A stretch of DNA of 64,000 bases, from assembly GCA_023450085.1 (NCBI GenBank), contig JAEXHI010000037.1, positions 71,032-135,031 of the forward strand, in the 5' to 3' direction. The stretch comes from Bacteroidota bacterium (GTDB lineage Bacteria > Bacteroidota > Bacteroidia > Sphingobacteriales > Sphingobacteriaceae). Shown piece after piece: positions 44,032 to 52,734 of this stretch (positions within the stretch are counted from its first letter, which is position 1; each line of letters begins with the position of its first letter). The notes under the pieces were generated by a model. That model did not search any database, was not told where the DNA came from, and worked only from the letters and a program-made list of their open reading frames with translations. A program made the translations under genes and the position numbers.

Positions 44032-45303
44032 TTATTTGATTAAGTGCTTGATTTGCACTAATTCATGTTCTTCTAAGTATCTCCATCTTCCACGTGGCAG
44101 GTCCTTTTTAGTTAAGTTGCCATAAACCACACGGTCAAGTTTTACCACATCATAGCCTAAGTGCTCGAAAATACGGCGTACAATTCTGTTCTTTCCGCTA
44201 TGGATTTGTATACCCACTTCGTTTTTGCTCGCGCCAGTAACGTAAGAAATATTATCTGGCTTGATAAAGCCATCTTCCAGTTCTAAACCAAATTGAATTT
44301 TGTTGAAATCGCCTTGTGTAAGGTTTCTGTTCAATTCTACTTGATAGATTTTGGTAATGCCGTTTCTAGGATGTGATAACCTATCGGCTAATTCACCATC
44401 ATTGGTCATTAACAATAATCCTGTAGTATTTCTGTCTAAACGACCAACTGGATAAATACGTTCGCGGCTTGCTTTTTCAACCAAATGCATTACCGTTTTA
44501 CGTTCTTGTGGGTCTTCTGTAGTGGTGATATAATCTTTAGGTTTGTTTAAAAGTACGTATACTCTCTTTTCACGCTTAAGTAATTCACCATTGTATCTTA
44601 CTTCGTCTTTATAAGGGTCTACCTTAAAACCAAGTTCGTTAATGACTTTACCATTTACGCTAACTACACCAGCTTCAATCAGCTCGTCAGCTTTACGACG
44701 AGAACAGATGCCAGCATTGGCAATGTAGCGGTTCAAACGGATTAGGTCATCTTCGGCTTTCGCTTTTCTGCTTCTTAAGGTTGGAGCAACACGTTCGCCT
44801 TTGTCCTCTTTTTTATTTTTGAAGCCGTTGTCTTCTCTTTTTCTGAAAGGGCGGTTATCGCCATAACGGTTATCTTTTCTGTCGCCAGTTTTTCTATCAC
44901 CAAATTTGGCAGCTGCACCATCTTTGGCGTAACTGTCTTTTTTTATATAGTTTCTTTTACCTTCCCTGTTTTCGAAAGGTTTTTTGAAGCCGTCTTGGTT
45001 GTCGAAATTGTTTTTGGCAGGTCTGCCAGTTTTAGATTTGAAGTCCTTTTTGTCGTTATCGAAACGCGGTTTGTCGCTATTTTCGTTAAATCTTCTAGGT
45101 CTTTTTTCTGAAGCATTACTTCTTCTTGCTCCACTGCGCTCGTTGCGCTCTCTTGGTTCGGTACGTTGGTTACGTTCTCCACGCTCATTGCGCTCTCCTC
45201 TTTCCCCGCGTTCCCTATACTCTCCACGTTCTTTACGTTCTCCGGTACGCTTGCCAGCATTGGACTTGTCATCCCGACTTTTCCCTTTGTTACTATTTGT
45301 CAT
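44032..45303 (-). CDS. rRNA large-subunit pseudouridine synthase (RluB/RsuA type) with long basic N-terminal tail
   Basis: 423 residues. Residues 1 to about 185 are low complexity, rich in Arg, Glu, Lys, Asn and Gly, with repeated RGER/RNER units. The S4 RNA-binding domain is at about 188-235 (RLNRYIANAGICSRRKADELIEAG). The synthase domain is at about 250-415, with GRLDRNTTGLLLMTND holding the catalytic Asp. It isomerises uridine in 23S rRNA. The tail is roughly as long as the S4 plus linker and is a Bacteroidota feature, probably an RNA-contacting disordered arm. Which uridine is modified cannot be told. Confidence 0.93.
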   Translation of the reverse strand: MTNSNKGKSRDDKSNAGKRTGERKERGEYRERGERGERNERGERNQRTEPRERNERSGARRSNASEKRPRRFNENSDKPRFDNDKKDFKSKTGRPAKNNFDNQDGFKKPFENREGKRNYIKKDSYAKDGAAAKFGDRKTGDRKDNRYGDNRPFRKREDNGFKNKKEDKGERVAPTLRSRKAKAEDDLIRLNRYIANAGICSRRKADELIEAGVVSVNGKVINELGFKVDPYKDEVRYNGELLKREKRVYVLLNKPKDYITTTEDPQERKTVMHLVEKASRERIYPVGRLDRNTTGLLLMTNDGELADRLSHPRNGITKIYQVELNRNLTQGDFNKIQFGLELEDGFIKPDNISYVTGASKNEVGIQIHSGKNRIVRRIFEHLGYDVVKLDRVVYGNLTKKDLPRGRWRYLEEHELVQIKHLIK

Positions 45304-45462
45304 GATACGCTTTTAACCGCATAAATATTGCGGCTGCAAAGATAACAAATTTATAAGGATTAGCAATTGTAAAACATGGTGTTTTTTGCTAAAAGTTACT
45401 CTTAAAAAAACTAGCCTCAGGGTATTTTAAACGCCGATTTTTGTAGTATTTTTTGTAAGTGC

Positions 45463-45493
45463 TTGATAATTAAATAAATAAAATGTACCTTTG
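45463..45493 (+). promoter_or_regulatory. Promoter of the lytic transglycosylase gene
   Basis: TTG at 45463-45465, a 20-base spacer and an exact -7 box TACCTTTG at 45486-45493. The start codon is 38 bases further. Confidence 0.58.
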
Positions 45494-45520
45494 CGCACCA
45501 AGTATTAAGTGTTAACTAAA

Positions 45521-45529
45521 AAAGGAGGA
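45521..45529 (+). promoter_or_regulatory. Strong Shine-Dalgarno sequence (AAAGGAGGA), unusual for this genome
   Basis: AAGGAGG lies a few bases before the ATG at 45532. Most genes in this window lack any AGGAGG, as is normal in Bacteroidota, so this start is an exception. Confidence 0.6.
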
Positions 45530-45531
45530 AG

Positions 45532-46314
45532 ATGTTAAAGAAACACCTCATTCCATGTACGGTAGTTTTAGGACTACTGGTTATGGCCAAAGTGTTTGCT
45601 TATAAGCTACCAACAGAAGTAGAAAATCTTAAGAAAGATAACTATACCAATAGTGTAAAAACAACCGAAGAGCCGGTATTTTCAATAGCTCAACTAGAGT
45701 TTGCCGAAGAAACATTGCCGATAGGCGATACGAAGGTAACTCATAAAATGAAGAGGACTTTGGCTTCATTTTCGTATGAAAACTTGCAAACCACGCGTTT
45801 GCATAAAAAAGCAGCAGAATGGTTCCCTGTAATAGAACCAATTTTGGCGGCCTATGGCATACCTAATGATTTTAAGTATGTTCCTTTAGTGGAGTCTGGC
45901 TTAAGAGCGGGCGTTTCACCGAAGGGTGCGGCTGGTTTTTGGCAGTTTATGCCTAGTACCGCCCGTATGTATGGCCTAAAGGTAAATAGTAAGGTTGATG
46001 AGCGATATAATCTCAAAAAATCTACCATTGCAGCAGCCAAGTATATCAAAGAACTTTATGACGTTTTTGATAGCTGGACTTTGGTTGCCGCAGCTTACAA
46101 TGTTGGTGACAGTCACATGCGCCGACAAATTAACCGCCAGAAGCAGGATAATTATTTTAAGATGAAGCTTAACAGCGAAACAGGTGCGTACGTGTACAAA
46201 CTGATTTCAATGAAGGAAATCTTAGAAAATCCTAACCGAAACGGTTATAAAAACCAGAAAGCATTAATTGCTTTTAAACAAACAGAAGAAACAAATGCTA
46301 CTACGGTAGAATAG
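45532..46314 (+). CDS. Lytic transglycosylase (SLT domain, MltD-like)
   Basis: 260 residues with a signal peptide (MLKKHLIPCTVVLGLLVMAKVFA). The SLT domain is at about 105-225. The catalytic Glu is in VPLVESGL, followed by SPKGAAGFWQFMPSTARMYGL and DSWTLVAAAYNVGDSHM, all family hallmarks. There is no LysM domain, unlike full-length MltD. It cleaves peptidoglycan glycan strands in the periplasm. It has its own promoter and terminator. Confidence 0.93.
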   Translation: MLKKHLIPCTVVLGLLVMAKVFAYKLPTEVENLKKDNYTNSVKTTEEPVFSIAQLEFAEETLPIGDTKVTHKMKRTLASFSYENLQTTRLHKKAAEWFPVIEPILAAYGIPNDFKYVPLVESGLRAGVSPKGAAGFWQFMPSTARMYGLKVNSKVDERYNLKKSTIAAAKYIKELYDVFDSWTLVAAAYNVGDSHMRRQINRQKQDNYFKMKLNSETGAYVYKLISMKEILENPNRNGYKNQKALIAFKQTEETNATTVE

Positions 46315-46348
46315 TGAGAATTGGTATAGCTTTTTTATAAGCATTTTA

Positions 46349-46383
46349 AAAGCGGTTTCCGAAATAAAGGAAGCCGCTTTTTT
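46349..46383 (+). terminator. Rho-independent terminator after the transglycosylase gene
   Basis: A 12-bp stem AAAGCGGTTTCC with GGAAGCCGCTTT (one G-T pair), an 8-base loop and trailing T. Confidence 0.85.
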
Positions 46384-46389
46384 CTTTTT

Positions 46390-46456
46390 AGCTACAGATG
46401 CACAAATAATTAAGAGGTCTTTTTAGAATCAATAAATAATCTGTGCATCTGTGGCT
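46390..46456. repeat. CACAGAT-type inverted repeat, second copy
   Basis: AGCTACAGATGCACA (46390-46404) and TGTGCATCTGTGGCT (46442-46456) pair over 15 positions with one mismatch. It is a relative of the element at 1346-1391. Confidence 0.65.
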
Positions 46457-46494
46457 TATTTAATGGCATTTTCGCCTTTTTACTTTTAACTTTC

Positions 46495-46502
46495 TACTTT
46501 TG
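46495..46502 (+). promoter_or_regulatory. Probable -7 element (TACTTTTG) 4 nt before the ATG at 46507
   Basis: Exact TAnnTTTG, four bases from the start codon, implying a leaderless transcript. No -33 box seen. Confidence 0.42.
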
Positions 46503-46506
46503 GAAT

Positions 46507-47553
46507 ATGTCTCTACAACATTTAAAGGTCGCAGCGGTACGTCAAGAAGTAAATGAAGTCATCAGTATTATATTTGAGCCTGTGGAGGGTTTGACTTATA
46601 AAGCTGGGCAATTCCTTACTTTGTCGTTTAATATTAACCGAAGGGAATTGAGGCGTTCTTATTCTTTCTATAGCTCGCCTGTGGTGGATGAACCTTTGGC
46701 CATTGCGGTAAAGCTGGTAGAAAACGGAGAGATTTCTCGTTTCCTACATCATCAAATTGCTGCCGGAGATGTGGTAGAGGTGACCGAACCTAACGGACAG
46801 TTTTTTTATGAGCCAGAAGTTGACTTGCAAAGAACTGTATTCCTGTTTGCGGCAGGGGTGGGGATTACACCATTATTCTCTATTTTAAAAACAGCTTTGG
46901 TTGCCGAAAGGCAATCTAAAATTGTACTGATTTACAGTAGTCGCTCTGCGGGAGACACTTTGTTTATTGATGAATTAAAAGCTTGGCAACAGATTTACCC
47001 TGATAGGTTGGAGCTGATTTTCCTGTTCAGTAATTCTAAAAACCTGCTAAGAGCAAGATTAAATGGTTTTCTGGTACAAGAACTAGTGAGAACACATTTG
47101 GCTTTTGCCAAAGAGGATGCCTTGTTTTACACTTGTGGGCCAGTAGATTATATGGATGTTTGCCGTATTTCTATTTTAGGGGTTGGCTATAAACCGCATC
47201 AGGTTAAACGGGAAACTTTTGTACTGCCTGAAGATGAGGTAGACGAGGATGATACTACAGAAAAAGTAATTGATAAAAATACTTATTCCATTAATTTGAT
47301 TTTTCAAGGCGAAACCCATCATTTGGAGGTGCCTTGGCCTAAAAGGATTTTAGATGTAGCACTGGAGCATAAGATAAAAATTCCTTATAGCTGTAGTGGG
47401 GGCGTTTGTAGTACTTGTGCGGCCACTTGCATTTCTGGTGGTGTAAGGATGGATTATAATGAAGTGCTTACTGATGATGAGATTGCGCAGGGTAGGGTGT
47501 TGGTGTGCACGGGCCATCCCACGGAGAATGATACAACGATTACTTGGGGCTGA
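46507..47553 (+). CDS. Ferredoxin-NADP reductase type oxidoreductase with C-terminal 2Fe-2S domain (PaaE-like)
   Basis: 348 residues. FAD-binding domain at about 5-105, with RRSYSFYSSP as the flavin-binding RxYS motif. NAD(P) domain at about 110-235 (FLFAAGVGITPLFSILK, then FYTCGPVDYMDVC). Plant-type ferredoxin domain at about 255-348, with CSGGVCSTCAATC (C-x4-C-x2-C) and a final Cys in RVLVCTGHP. It resembles PaaE of phenylacetyl-CoA epoxidase, but no paaABCD genes are nearby, so it is more likely a general reductase. It stands alone. Confidence 0.92.
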   Translation: MSLQHLKVAAVRQEVNEVISIIFEPVEGLTYKAGQFLTLSFNINRRELRRSYSFYSSPVVDEPLAIAVKLVENGEISRFLHHQIAAGDVVEVTEPNGQFFYEPEVDLQRTVFLFAAGVGITPLFSILKTALVAERQSKIVLIYSSRSAGDTLFIDELKAWQQIYPDRLELIFLFSNSKNLLRARLNGFLVQELVRTHLAFAKEDALFYTCGPVDYMDVCRISILGVGYKPHQVKRETFVLPEDEVDEDDTTEKVIDKNTYSINLIFQGETHHLEVPWPKRILDVALEHKIKIPYSCSGGVCSTCAATCISGGVRMDYNEVLTDDEIAQGRVLVCTGHPTENDTTITWG

Positions 47554-47560
47554 CTTTTTC

Positions 47561-47585
47561 GTCATTCCGACGATAGGAGGAATCT
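47561..47585. repeat. Half-element GTCATTCCGACGATAGGAGG AATCT
   Basis: One arm of the GTCAT..CGA...GAATCT family just after the oxidoreductase gene. A reversed GATTCTTCG...CTCAGAATGAC arm is at 47817-47841. The spacer 47554-47873 holds only these and the repeats below. Confidence 0.45.
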
Positions 47586-47608
47586 AGCTTCATGCCCCCT
47601 TATTTAGA

Positions 47609-47672
47609 ATCTCCTTCTTAATCTCATCTGAAGTATCGGAACAGGCTCTCCAAAGGGAGAAACGTGTATTGC
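47609..47672. repeat. Dispersed repeat, copy 1 (CTCCAAAGGGAGA type)
   Basis: About 64 bases that align with 57088-57152: CTCC.TCTTAATC, then a TC.GAA.T.TCGGA hairpin, then CAGGCTCTCCAAAGGGAGA. The two copies differ at a handful of positions. Confidence 0.6.
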
Positions 47673-47873
47673 TCATAGGGGTTTTGTATGATAGTTGTGC
47701 CGCATGCTGGCCATTGTTGTATTGGCAATTTTTATTAGCTTTTTGCATATCCCCCTCTTTGAGGGGGGAGGGGGAGGAAATGAATACGAAGTACTGTCCT
47801 CTCAATAAAAAGAAGATTCTTCGTTACACTCAGAATGACAAAAAGAATTTTGCTTCAATTCCTTAGATGAACT

Positions 47874-48470
47874 TTAAAATTTGTTTAGGGTAATGTCAAA
47901 TCGATGCCCTACTGAATCTTTTTTATTTTTGTATGATGTTAAGTGTCCAATGTAAATTCCATTTGGAGAATTGAATAGTTTGATCACTGCAAATTCATTG
48001 TATTTTTCACTGCTTTTGGGTTTGGTATTTTGGAGAAATAAAGTATCTCCCTTCCTGTAATATTCTCCCTCAATTTCATCTATGCCAAAACAAATGCTTC
48101 TGTCGGTAAATTTATTATTTGCTTTAAATTTTAGAACAGATCTACAATTTGCGACCCCTTCATAATCTGCAATTAGTAGGTTTTCTCCTTTTAATTCGTC
48201 AAAGTTTATAAAGCCATTTGGTTTAAAGAAGGTTAAGGTTAGTACTCCAGCTAATGCTATCGTTGTAATTAAGCGTTGTTTGTCTGTAAACTTCTCCTTA
48301 ATAAGTAAATATAGCTGACGGATAAATAATATTGCCAATAAAGGATAACACAAAAAAAGAATTGTAAATAACGGAAAAGCTAGGATGCCTAATTTTCCAT
48401 CCCAACTACCTAAGGTATTAATCGTTAAGAAGAAAATTGCCATGAAAAAGATTAGTGCTTTACGTTTCAT
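47874..48470 (-). CDS. Hypothetical membrane-anchored protein
   Basis: 198 residues from the ATG at 48470; an upstream GTG is in frame. Three hydrophobic segments (about 5-22, 26-50 and 66-84) precede an extracytoplasmic domain (about 90-198) with several strands (LLIADYEGVANCRSVLKFKANNKF split by turns, then IDEIEGEYYRKGDTLFLQN). This layout is common in Bacteroidota proteins of unknown function. Two Cys in the domain may form a disulfide. It is 12 bases downstream of the pirin gene. Confidence 0.72.
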   Translation of the reverse strand: MKRKALIFFMAIFFLTINTLGSWDGKLGILAFPLFTILFLCYPLLAILFIRQLYLLIKEKFTDKQRLITTIALAGVLTLTFFKPNGFINFDELKGENLLIADYEGVANCRSVLKFKANNKFTDRSICFGIDEIEGEYYRKGDTLFLQNTKPKSSEKYNEFAVIKLFNSPNGIYIGHLTSYKNKKDSVGHRFDITLNKF

Positions 48471-48482
48471 ATGCACTAAAAG

Positions 48483-49370
48483 CTACTTTACATTCCTCGT
48501 TTGCGGAGGCAAGGGCACAAATTCAGTTTCACCTGGTACAGGCGCAAATTCCTGCTTTAGCCATTTTTCTTTTGCTTCTTCAATCCGTTCTCTGCTGCTG
48601 GCTACAAAGTTCCAGTAAATAAAACGTTCTTCAGGGAAAGGCTCCCCTCCGAAAATATACACCGTGCTATTAGGTGCTAAGGTAAATTCGCAAAGCTTGC
48701 TGTCCTTAGCTACCAAGAAGTTCTTTGGCCCAAAGCTATTGCCTTCACTGCTTACACCGCCTTCTAAAATATATAGACCGCTTTCACCAAATAGCTGGTC
48801 CCCAATGCTCAAGGTCTTTTCTTCCTTGTTCTTAATTTCTATAAAATAAAGTGGGCTGTAAACGGGAATTGGCGATTTCTTGCCGAAAGCCTCTCCGGCA
48901 ATCAATTTAAAGTCTACACCATCTTCTTGCCAAGTTGGAATATCACTGCCGTCGGCATGAAAAAACTCAGGGTCCATTTGCTCTAGGTGCTTAGGTAATG
49001 CCACCCAAATTTGTAAACCATGTAAAAACTTGTCACTATGTCTTAACCTTTCAGGGGTACGTTCAGAGTGAGCAATGCCCTTTCCTGCTGTCATCCAGTT
49101 CACTTGTCCTGGATTAATTTCCACGGCAGTGCCCAAGCCATCACGGTGCATAATGCTCCCCTCAAACAAATAGGTCAATGTAGATAAACCAATGTGCGGA
49201 TGGGGAGGAATGTCGATGTTCTGATGGTCGTTCATGGCGGCTGGCCCCATGTGGTCAATAAAACAAAAAGGACCTACCAAGCGCTTCTCTCTAAAAGGCA
49301 ATAATCGGCCTACCAAAAAATTACCAATATCACTTGGCCTCTCTTCAATAATCAGTTGTATGTTCGACAT
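48483..49370 (-). CDS. Pirin family protein
   Basis: 295 residues, two cupin domains. The N-terminal cupin has DIPPHPHIGLSTLTYLFEGSIMHRD, with the HPH metal ligands, and GKGIAHSERTP. The C-terminal Pirin_C domain is at about 170-285. Bacterial pirins bind iron, and some are quercetin dioxygenases or regulators of metabolic enzymes. Here no partner can be read. It is upstream of a hypothetical membrane gene on the same strand and divergent from sulP. Confidence 0.93.
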   Translation of the reverse strand: MSNIQLIIEERPSDIGNFLVGRLLPFREKRLVGPFCFIDHMGPAAMNDHQNIDIPPHPHIGLSTLTYLFEGSIMHRDGLGTAVEINPGQVNWMTAGKGIAHSERTPERLRHSDKFLHGLQIWVALPKHLEQMDPEFFHADGSDIPTWQEDGVDFKLIAGEAFGKKSPIPVYSPLYFIEIKNKEEKTLSIGDQLFGESGLYILEGGVSSEGNSFGPKNFLVAKDSKLCEFTLAPNSTVYIFGGEPFPEERFIYWNFVASSRERIEEAKEKWLKQEFAPVPGETEFVPLPPQTRNVK

Positions 49371-49485
49371 GTTTTGGGGTTTTACTGTTTAAACAAATAT
49401 ACGCTAATAGGTGCTAAAAAGTCGATTTTCTTCTTTAATCTCTTCGTTAAAAACCTTTAAGTAATTTAGCAGTTTAAATTCCAAT

Positions 49486-51009
49486 ATGAAGCAAGCATTT
49501 TCTCTTTTCGATTTTAAGCAGCCCATTAATTATAAGAATGAGATTTTGGCAGGCTTAACGGTAGCTATGACCATGATTCCCGAGTCGTTGTCATTTGCGA
49601 TACTGGCTGGTTTTCCACCGCTTACTGGTTTGTATGCTGCTTTTATCATGGGCTTGGTTACGGCAGTACTTGGAGGTAGACCTGGGCTGGTTTCGGGCGG
49701 AGCTGGTGCGACGGTGATTACTCTCATTGCTTTAATGAAACTGCATGGGCTGGAATATGTGTTTGCTGCCGTAGTTGTGGCGGGAATTATCCAAATTACG
49801 GTGGGTGTTTTTAAATTGGGTAAGTTTGTAAGGTTGGTGCCCCAATCGGTAATGTATGGTTTTGTGAATGGTTTGGCCATTGTGATATTCATGTCGCAGT
49901 TGGACCAATTTAAGGTGAGGGAAACTGGCGAATGGTTGAGTGGTACGGCATTATATACCATGTTGGGCTTGGTTGCCCTAACTATTGCCATTGTGTGGCT
50001 TTGGCCTAAAATTACCAAAGCGGTCCCTGCCTCATTAGTGGCTATTTTAGCTGTTTTTGGTATTGTGCTGATTGGTGGTGTTCAAACCAAAACGGTAAGT
50101 GACATTGCTTCGGTGGCAGGTGGTTTGCCTCCTTTTCATATTCCGCAAGTGCCTTTTAATTTTGAAACCTTGCAAATTGTATTTCCTTTTGGTTTAATTA
50201 TGGCCATGGTAGGTTTAACCGAAGGTTTGCTCACCTTGAATTTGGTAGATGAGATTGTAGGCAATAAAGGTAATGGTAACAGGGAATGCATAGCTCAGGG
50301 AAGTGCTAATATTTTAAATGGTTTCTTTTTTGGGATGGGTGGTTGCCCTATGATTGCTCAAACTTTGGTCAACTTATCTGCTGGGGCTAGGGCAAGACTG
50401 TCGGCTATTATTGCGGCCTTCACCATTTTGCTGATTATATTGGTAGGAGCACCAGTTATTGGGAAATTACCCATGGCAGCTTTGGTGGGAGTAATGATGA
50501 TGGTAGCCATTGGCACTTTTGAGTGGAGCAGTTTAAGGGTGATTAATAAAATGCCTAAATCTGATATTTTTATTGGTGTGGTAGTAGCCGCAGTGACGGT
50601 ATTGATGCACAACTTGGCACTTGCTGTTTTAATAGGAGTGATTTTATCAGCACTGGTTTTTGCCTGGGAAAGTGCCAGACGGATTAGGGCTAGAAAACAC
50701 ATAGATGAGGACGGCGTGAAACATTACGAGATTTATGGACCGTTGTTCTTTGGTTCGACCGCGGCTTTTTTAGAAAAATTTGATGTTCAGGACGACCCCG
50801 AAATGGTGGTGATTGATTTTAAGGATAGTCGCATTAGTGATATGAGTGCGATAGATGCTGTTCATAAAATTACGGAGCGCTATCGTAAACTAAATAAAAA
50901 AGTTACGCTTAGACATTTGAGTGCCGATAGCAGGTTGTTGCTAAGAAACGCAGGGAATATCATCGAAGTAAATATTGATGACCCAACTTATAAAGTGGCG
51001 GATAAGTAA
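49486..51009 (+). CDS. SulP family inorganic anion transporter
   Basis: 507 residues. Hydrophobic core of 10-12 spans up to about residue 395 (LTVAMTMIPESLSFAILAGFPPLTGLYAAFI, then GGRPGLVSGGAGATV, both SulP hallmarks). STAS domain at about 405-505 (EIYGPLFFGSTAAF, then VVIDFKDSRISDMSAIDAVHKI). It carries anions such as sulfate or bicarbonate, or a dicarboxylate, across the inner membrane; the substrate is not determinable. Adjacent genes do not hint at sulfur metabolism. Confidence 0.95.
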   Translation: MKQAFSLFDFKQPINYKNEILAGLTVAMTMIPESLSFAILAGFPPLTGLYAAFIMGLVTAVLGGRPGLVSGGAGATVITLIALMKLHGLEYVFAAVVVAGIIQITVGVFKLGKFVRLVPQSVMYGFVNGLAIVIFMSQLDQFKVRETGEWLSGTALYTMLGLVALTIAIVWLWPKITKAVPASLVAILAVFGIVLIGGVQTKTVSDIASVAGGLPPFHIPQVPFNFETLQIVFPFGLIMAMVGLTEGLLTLNLVDEIVGNKGNGNRECIAQGSANILNGFFFGMGGCPMIAQTLVNLSAGARARLSAIIAAFTILLIILVGAPVIGKLPMAALVGVMMMVAIGTFEWSSLRVINKMPKSDIFIGVVVAAVTVLMHNLALAVLIGVILSALVFAWESARRIRARKHIDEDGVKHYEIYGPLFFGSTAAFLEKFDVQDDPEMVVIDFKDSRISDMSAIDAVHKITERYRKLNKKVTLRHLSADSRLLLRNAGNIIEVNIDDPTYKVADK

Positions 51010-51168
51010 ATTAGTTAATTAGCAGATTTTTTAATGAGATAATTGGATAATAAAAACACCCTTTTAGTGAGGAGCTATACGTTGCAGGGATCACGATATG
51101 AAATGCTCGGTAGTGTTTGAACAAAATCCGAAGGATTTCGATCGTTATAGCACAAACGTTCCAAAAGC

Positions 51169-51191
51169 ATACGACTCTGTAGGAGTCGTAT
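51169..51191. repeat. Hairpin in the sulP-fabV spacer
   Basis: ATACGACTC and GAGTCGTAT around a 5-base loop. The gene-free stretch 51010-51456 also has a CCGAAGGATTTCG hairpin, a GGTCGAAATGACG repeat arm at 51392-51404, and imperfect copies of GCTAATTTATTGATGAG. No coding sequence or RNA family is recognised. Confidence 0.4.
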
Positions 51192-51456
51192 CATCTTTAG
51201 TCAGTTTTTGATAGGTATTTGACCTCTTCGAGGTCTTGAGAATATAGGATAAAGTCTAAAATCCCTCTAGTCAATGTTGTTCGGGATTACGCTGCTATTA
51301 ACATTGGCTAATCATCATATTTGCAAATGAGCTAATTTATTGATGAGGTCATTGGTTAATAAAAAACGCCATTTCGGTGCCGAAAGTTCGGGGTCGAAAT
51401 GACGTTATATACTTTAAAATTAGCTAATTAAAATATCAGCTAATCATCACATTAAA

Positions 51457-52653
51457 TTATGCTTTTTGCAATCCAGGGATTTCTACCATTTCATTAGCTT
51501 CTGCTTGGTAGTCTACGCCTTCTACATCAAAACCAAAAAGGTTTAAGAAGTCGTGTTTGTAGCCAGCTAAATCGCCAGTAGTTGGTAAAGTCTCTGTATC
51601 TGCAGTTTTCCAAAGTTCCGCTACTTTAGCTTGTACGTCGTCACGCATTTCCCAGTCATCAATTCTGATACGACCTTTATCATCTACCAAAACGTCTCCG
51701 CCAGTATAAAGTCTTTCATTGAATAAACGTTGGATTTGCTCAATGCAACCCTCGTGAAGTCCCATTTCTTTCATCGTTTTGTACAAGAAAGAAATGTATA
51801 ACGGAATTACAGGAATAGCTGAACTCGCTTGGGTAACTAATGCTTTGTTTACTGAAACATAAGCTTTGCCCTTAAGGTCTGCTAATTTATCGGTAATAGT
51901 AAATGCTGTCGCTTCCAAATGGTCTTTTGCACGACCAATGGTACCTTTGCGGTAAACCGCTTCAGTAACTTTTGGACCAATGTATGAATAAGCCACTGTC
52001 GTTGCACCTTCTGCCAAAGCACCAGCTGCTTTTAGGTCATCTATCCACATTTCCCAGTCTTCGCCACCCATTACGGCAATGGTATTTTCAATTTCTTCTT
52101 CATTAGCAGGCTCAATGCTCACTTCTGATACAATGCCTGTATGGAAATCAACTGTTTTATCACTGAAAGTGCCACCAATAGGTTTTAAAGTAGAACGGTG
52201 TGTTACGCCAGTTTTTGGATTAGTTCTTACTGGAGAAGCCAAGCTATAGATAATTAAATCTACCTGACCCCAATCTGCCTTGATTAAATCAATGGTTTGT
52301 TGTTTTACTTCGTTAGAAAAAGCATCACCATTAATGCTTTTAGCATATAAACCATCAGCAATTGCTTGTTTTTCAAATGCTGCAGTGTTATACCATCCTG
52401 GAGACGCAGTTTTGCCCTCTTTAGGTTCTTTTTCGAAATAAACACCAATGGTAGAAGCTCCAGAGCCATAAGCCGCAGTTATTCTAGAGGCTAAGCCAAA
52501 GCCAGTTGAAGCACCAATTACTAATACACGTTTAGGGCCATTGATAGCGCCTTTAGATTTTACGTATTCAATTTGGTTTTTAACGTTTTGTGCAGCACCA
52601 TCTGGATGAGCTGTTAAACAAATAAAACCACGCATTCTAGGTTCAATAATCAT
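51457..52653 (-). CDS. fabV: Trans-2-enoyl-[ACP/CoA] reductase (NADH), FabV
   Basis: 398 residues. The start MIIEPRMRGFICLTAHPDG is diagnostic of FabV. It has the cofactor motif VLVIGASTGFGLASRI, then DLIIYSLASPVRT, and the active site Tyr-x8-Lys as YRKGTIGRAK, with the FabV-specific PVIPLYISFLYKTMK following. It reduces trans-2-enoyl thioesters with NADH in the last step of each fatty-acid elongation cycle in the cytosol, and is generally triclosan-resistant. The gene stands alone. Confidence 0.97.
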   Translation of the reverse strand: MIIEPRMRGFICLTAHPDGAAQNVKNQIEYVKSKGAINGPKRVLVIGASTGFGLASRITAAYGSGASTIGVYFEKEPKEGKTASPGWYNTAAFEKQAIADGLYAKSINGDAFSNEVKQQTIDLIKADWGQVDLIIYSLASPVRTNPKTGVTHRSTLKPIGGTFSDKTVDFHTGIVSEVSIEPANEEEIENTIAVMGGEDWEMWIDDLKAAGALAEGATTVAYSYIGPKVTEAVYRKGTIGRAKDHLEATAFTITDKLADLKGKAYVSVNKALVTQASSAIPVIPLYISFLYKTMKEMGLHEGCIEQIQRLFNERLYTGGDVLVDDKGRIRIDDWEMRDDVQAKVAELWKTADTETLPTTGDLAGYKHDFLNLFGFDVEGVDYQAEANEMVEIPGLQKA

Positions 52654-52734
52654 AATTTTGTTATTATAATGCCAATTGCTGGCAATCCTTCGTCAAAGCT
52701 ACCTTTTTTTTTGTGCTCTACAAATTTAGAAAGT

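Noticed and set aside
44984..45316. 110-codon Leu/Ser/Arg-rich plus-strand frame
   Set aside because: It is the antisense of the RGER-rich tail of the pseudouridine synthase.
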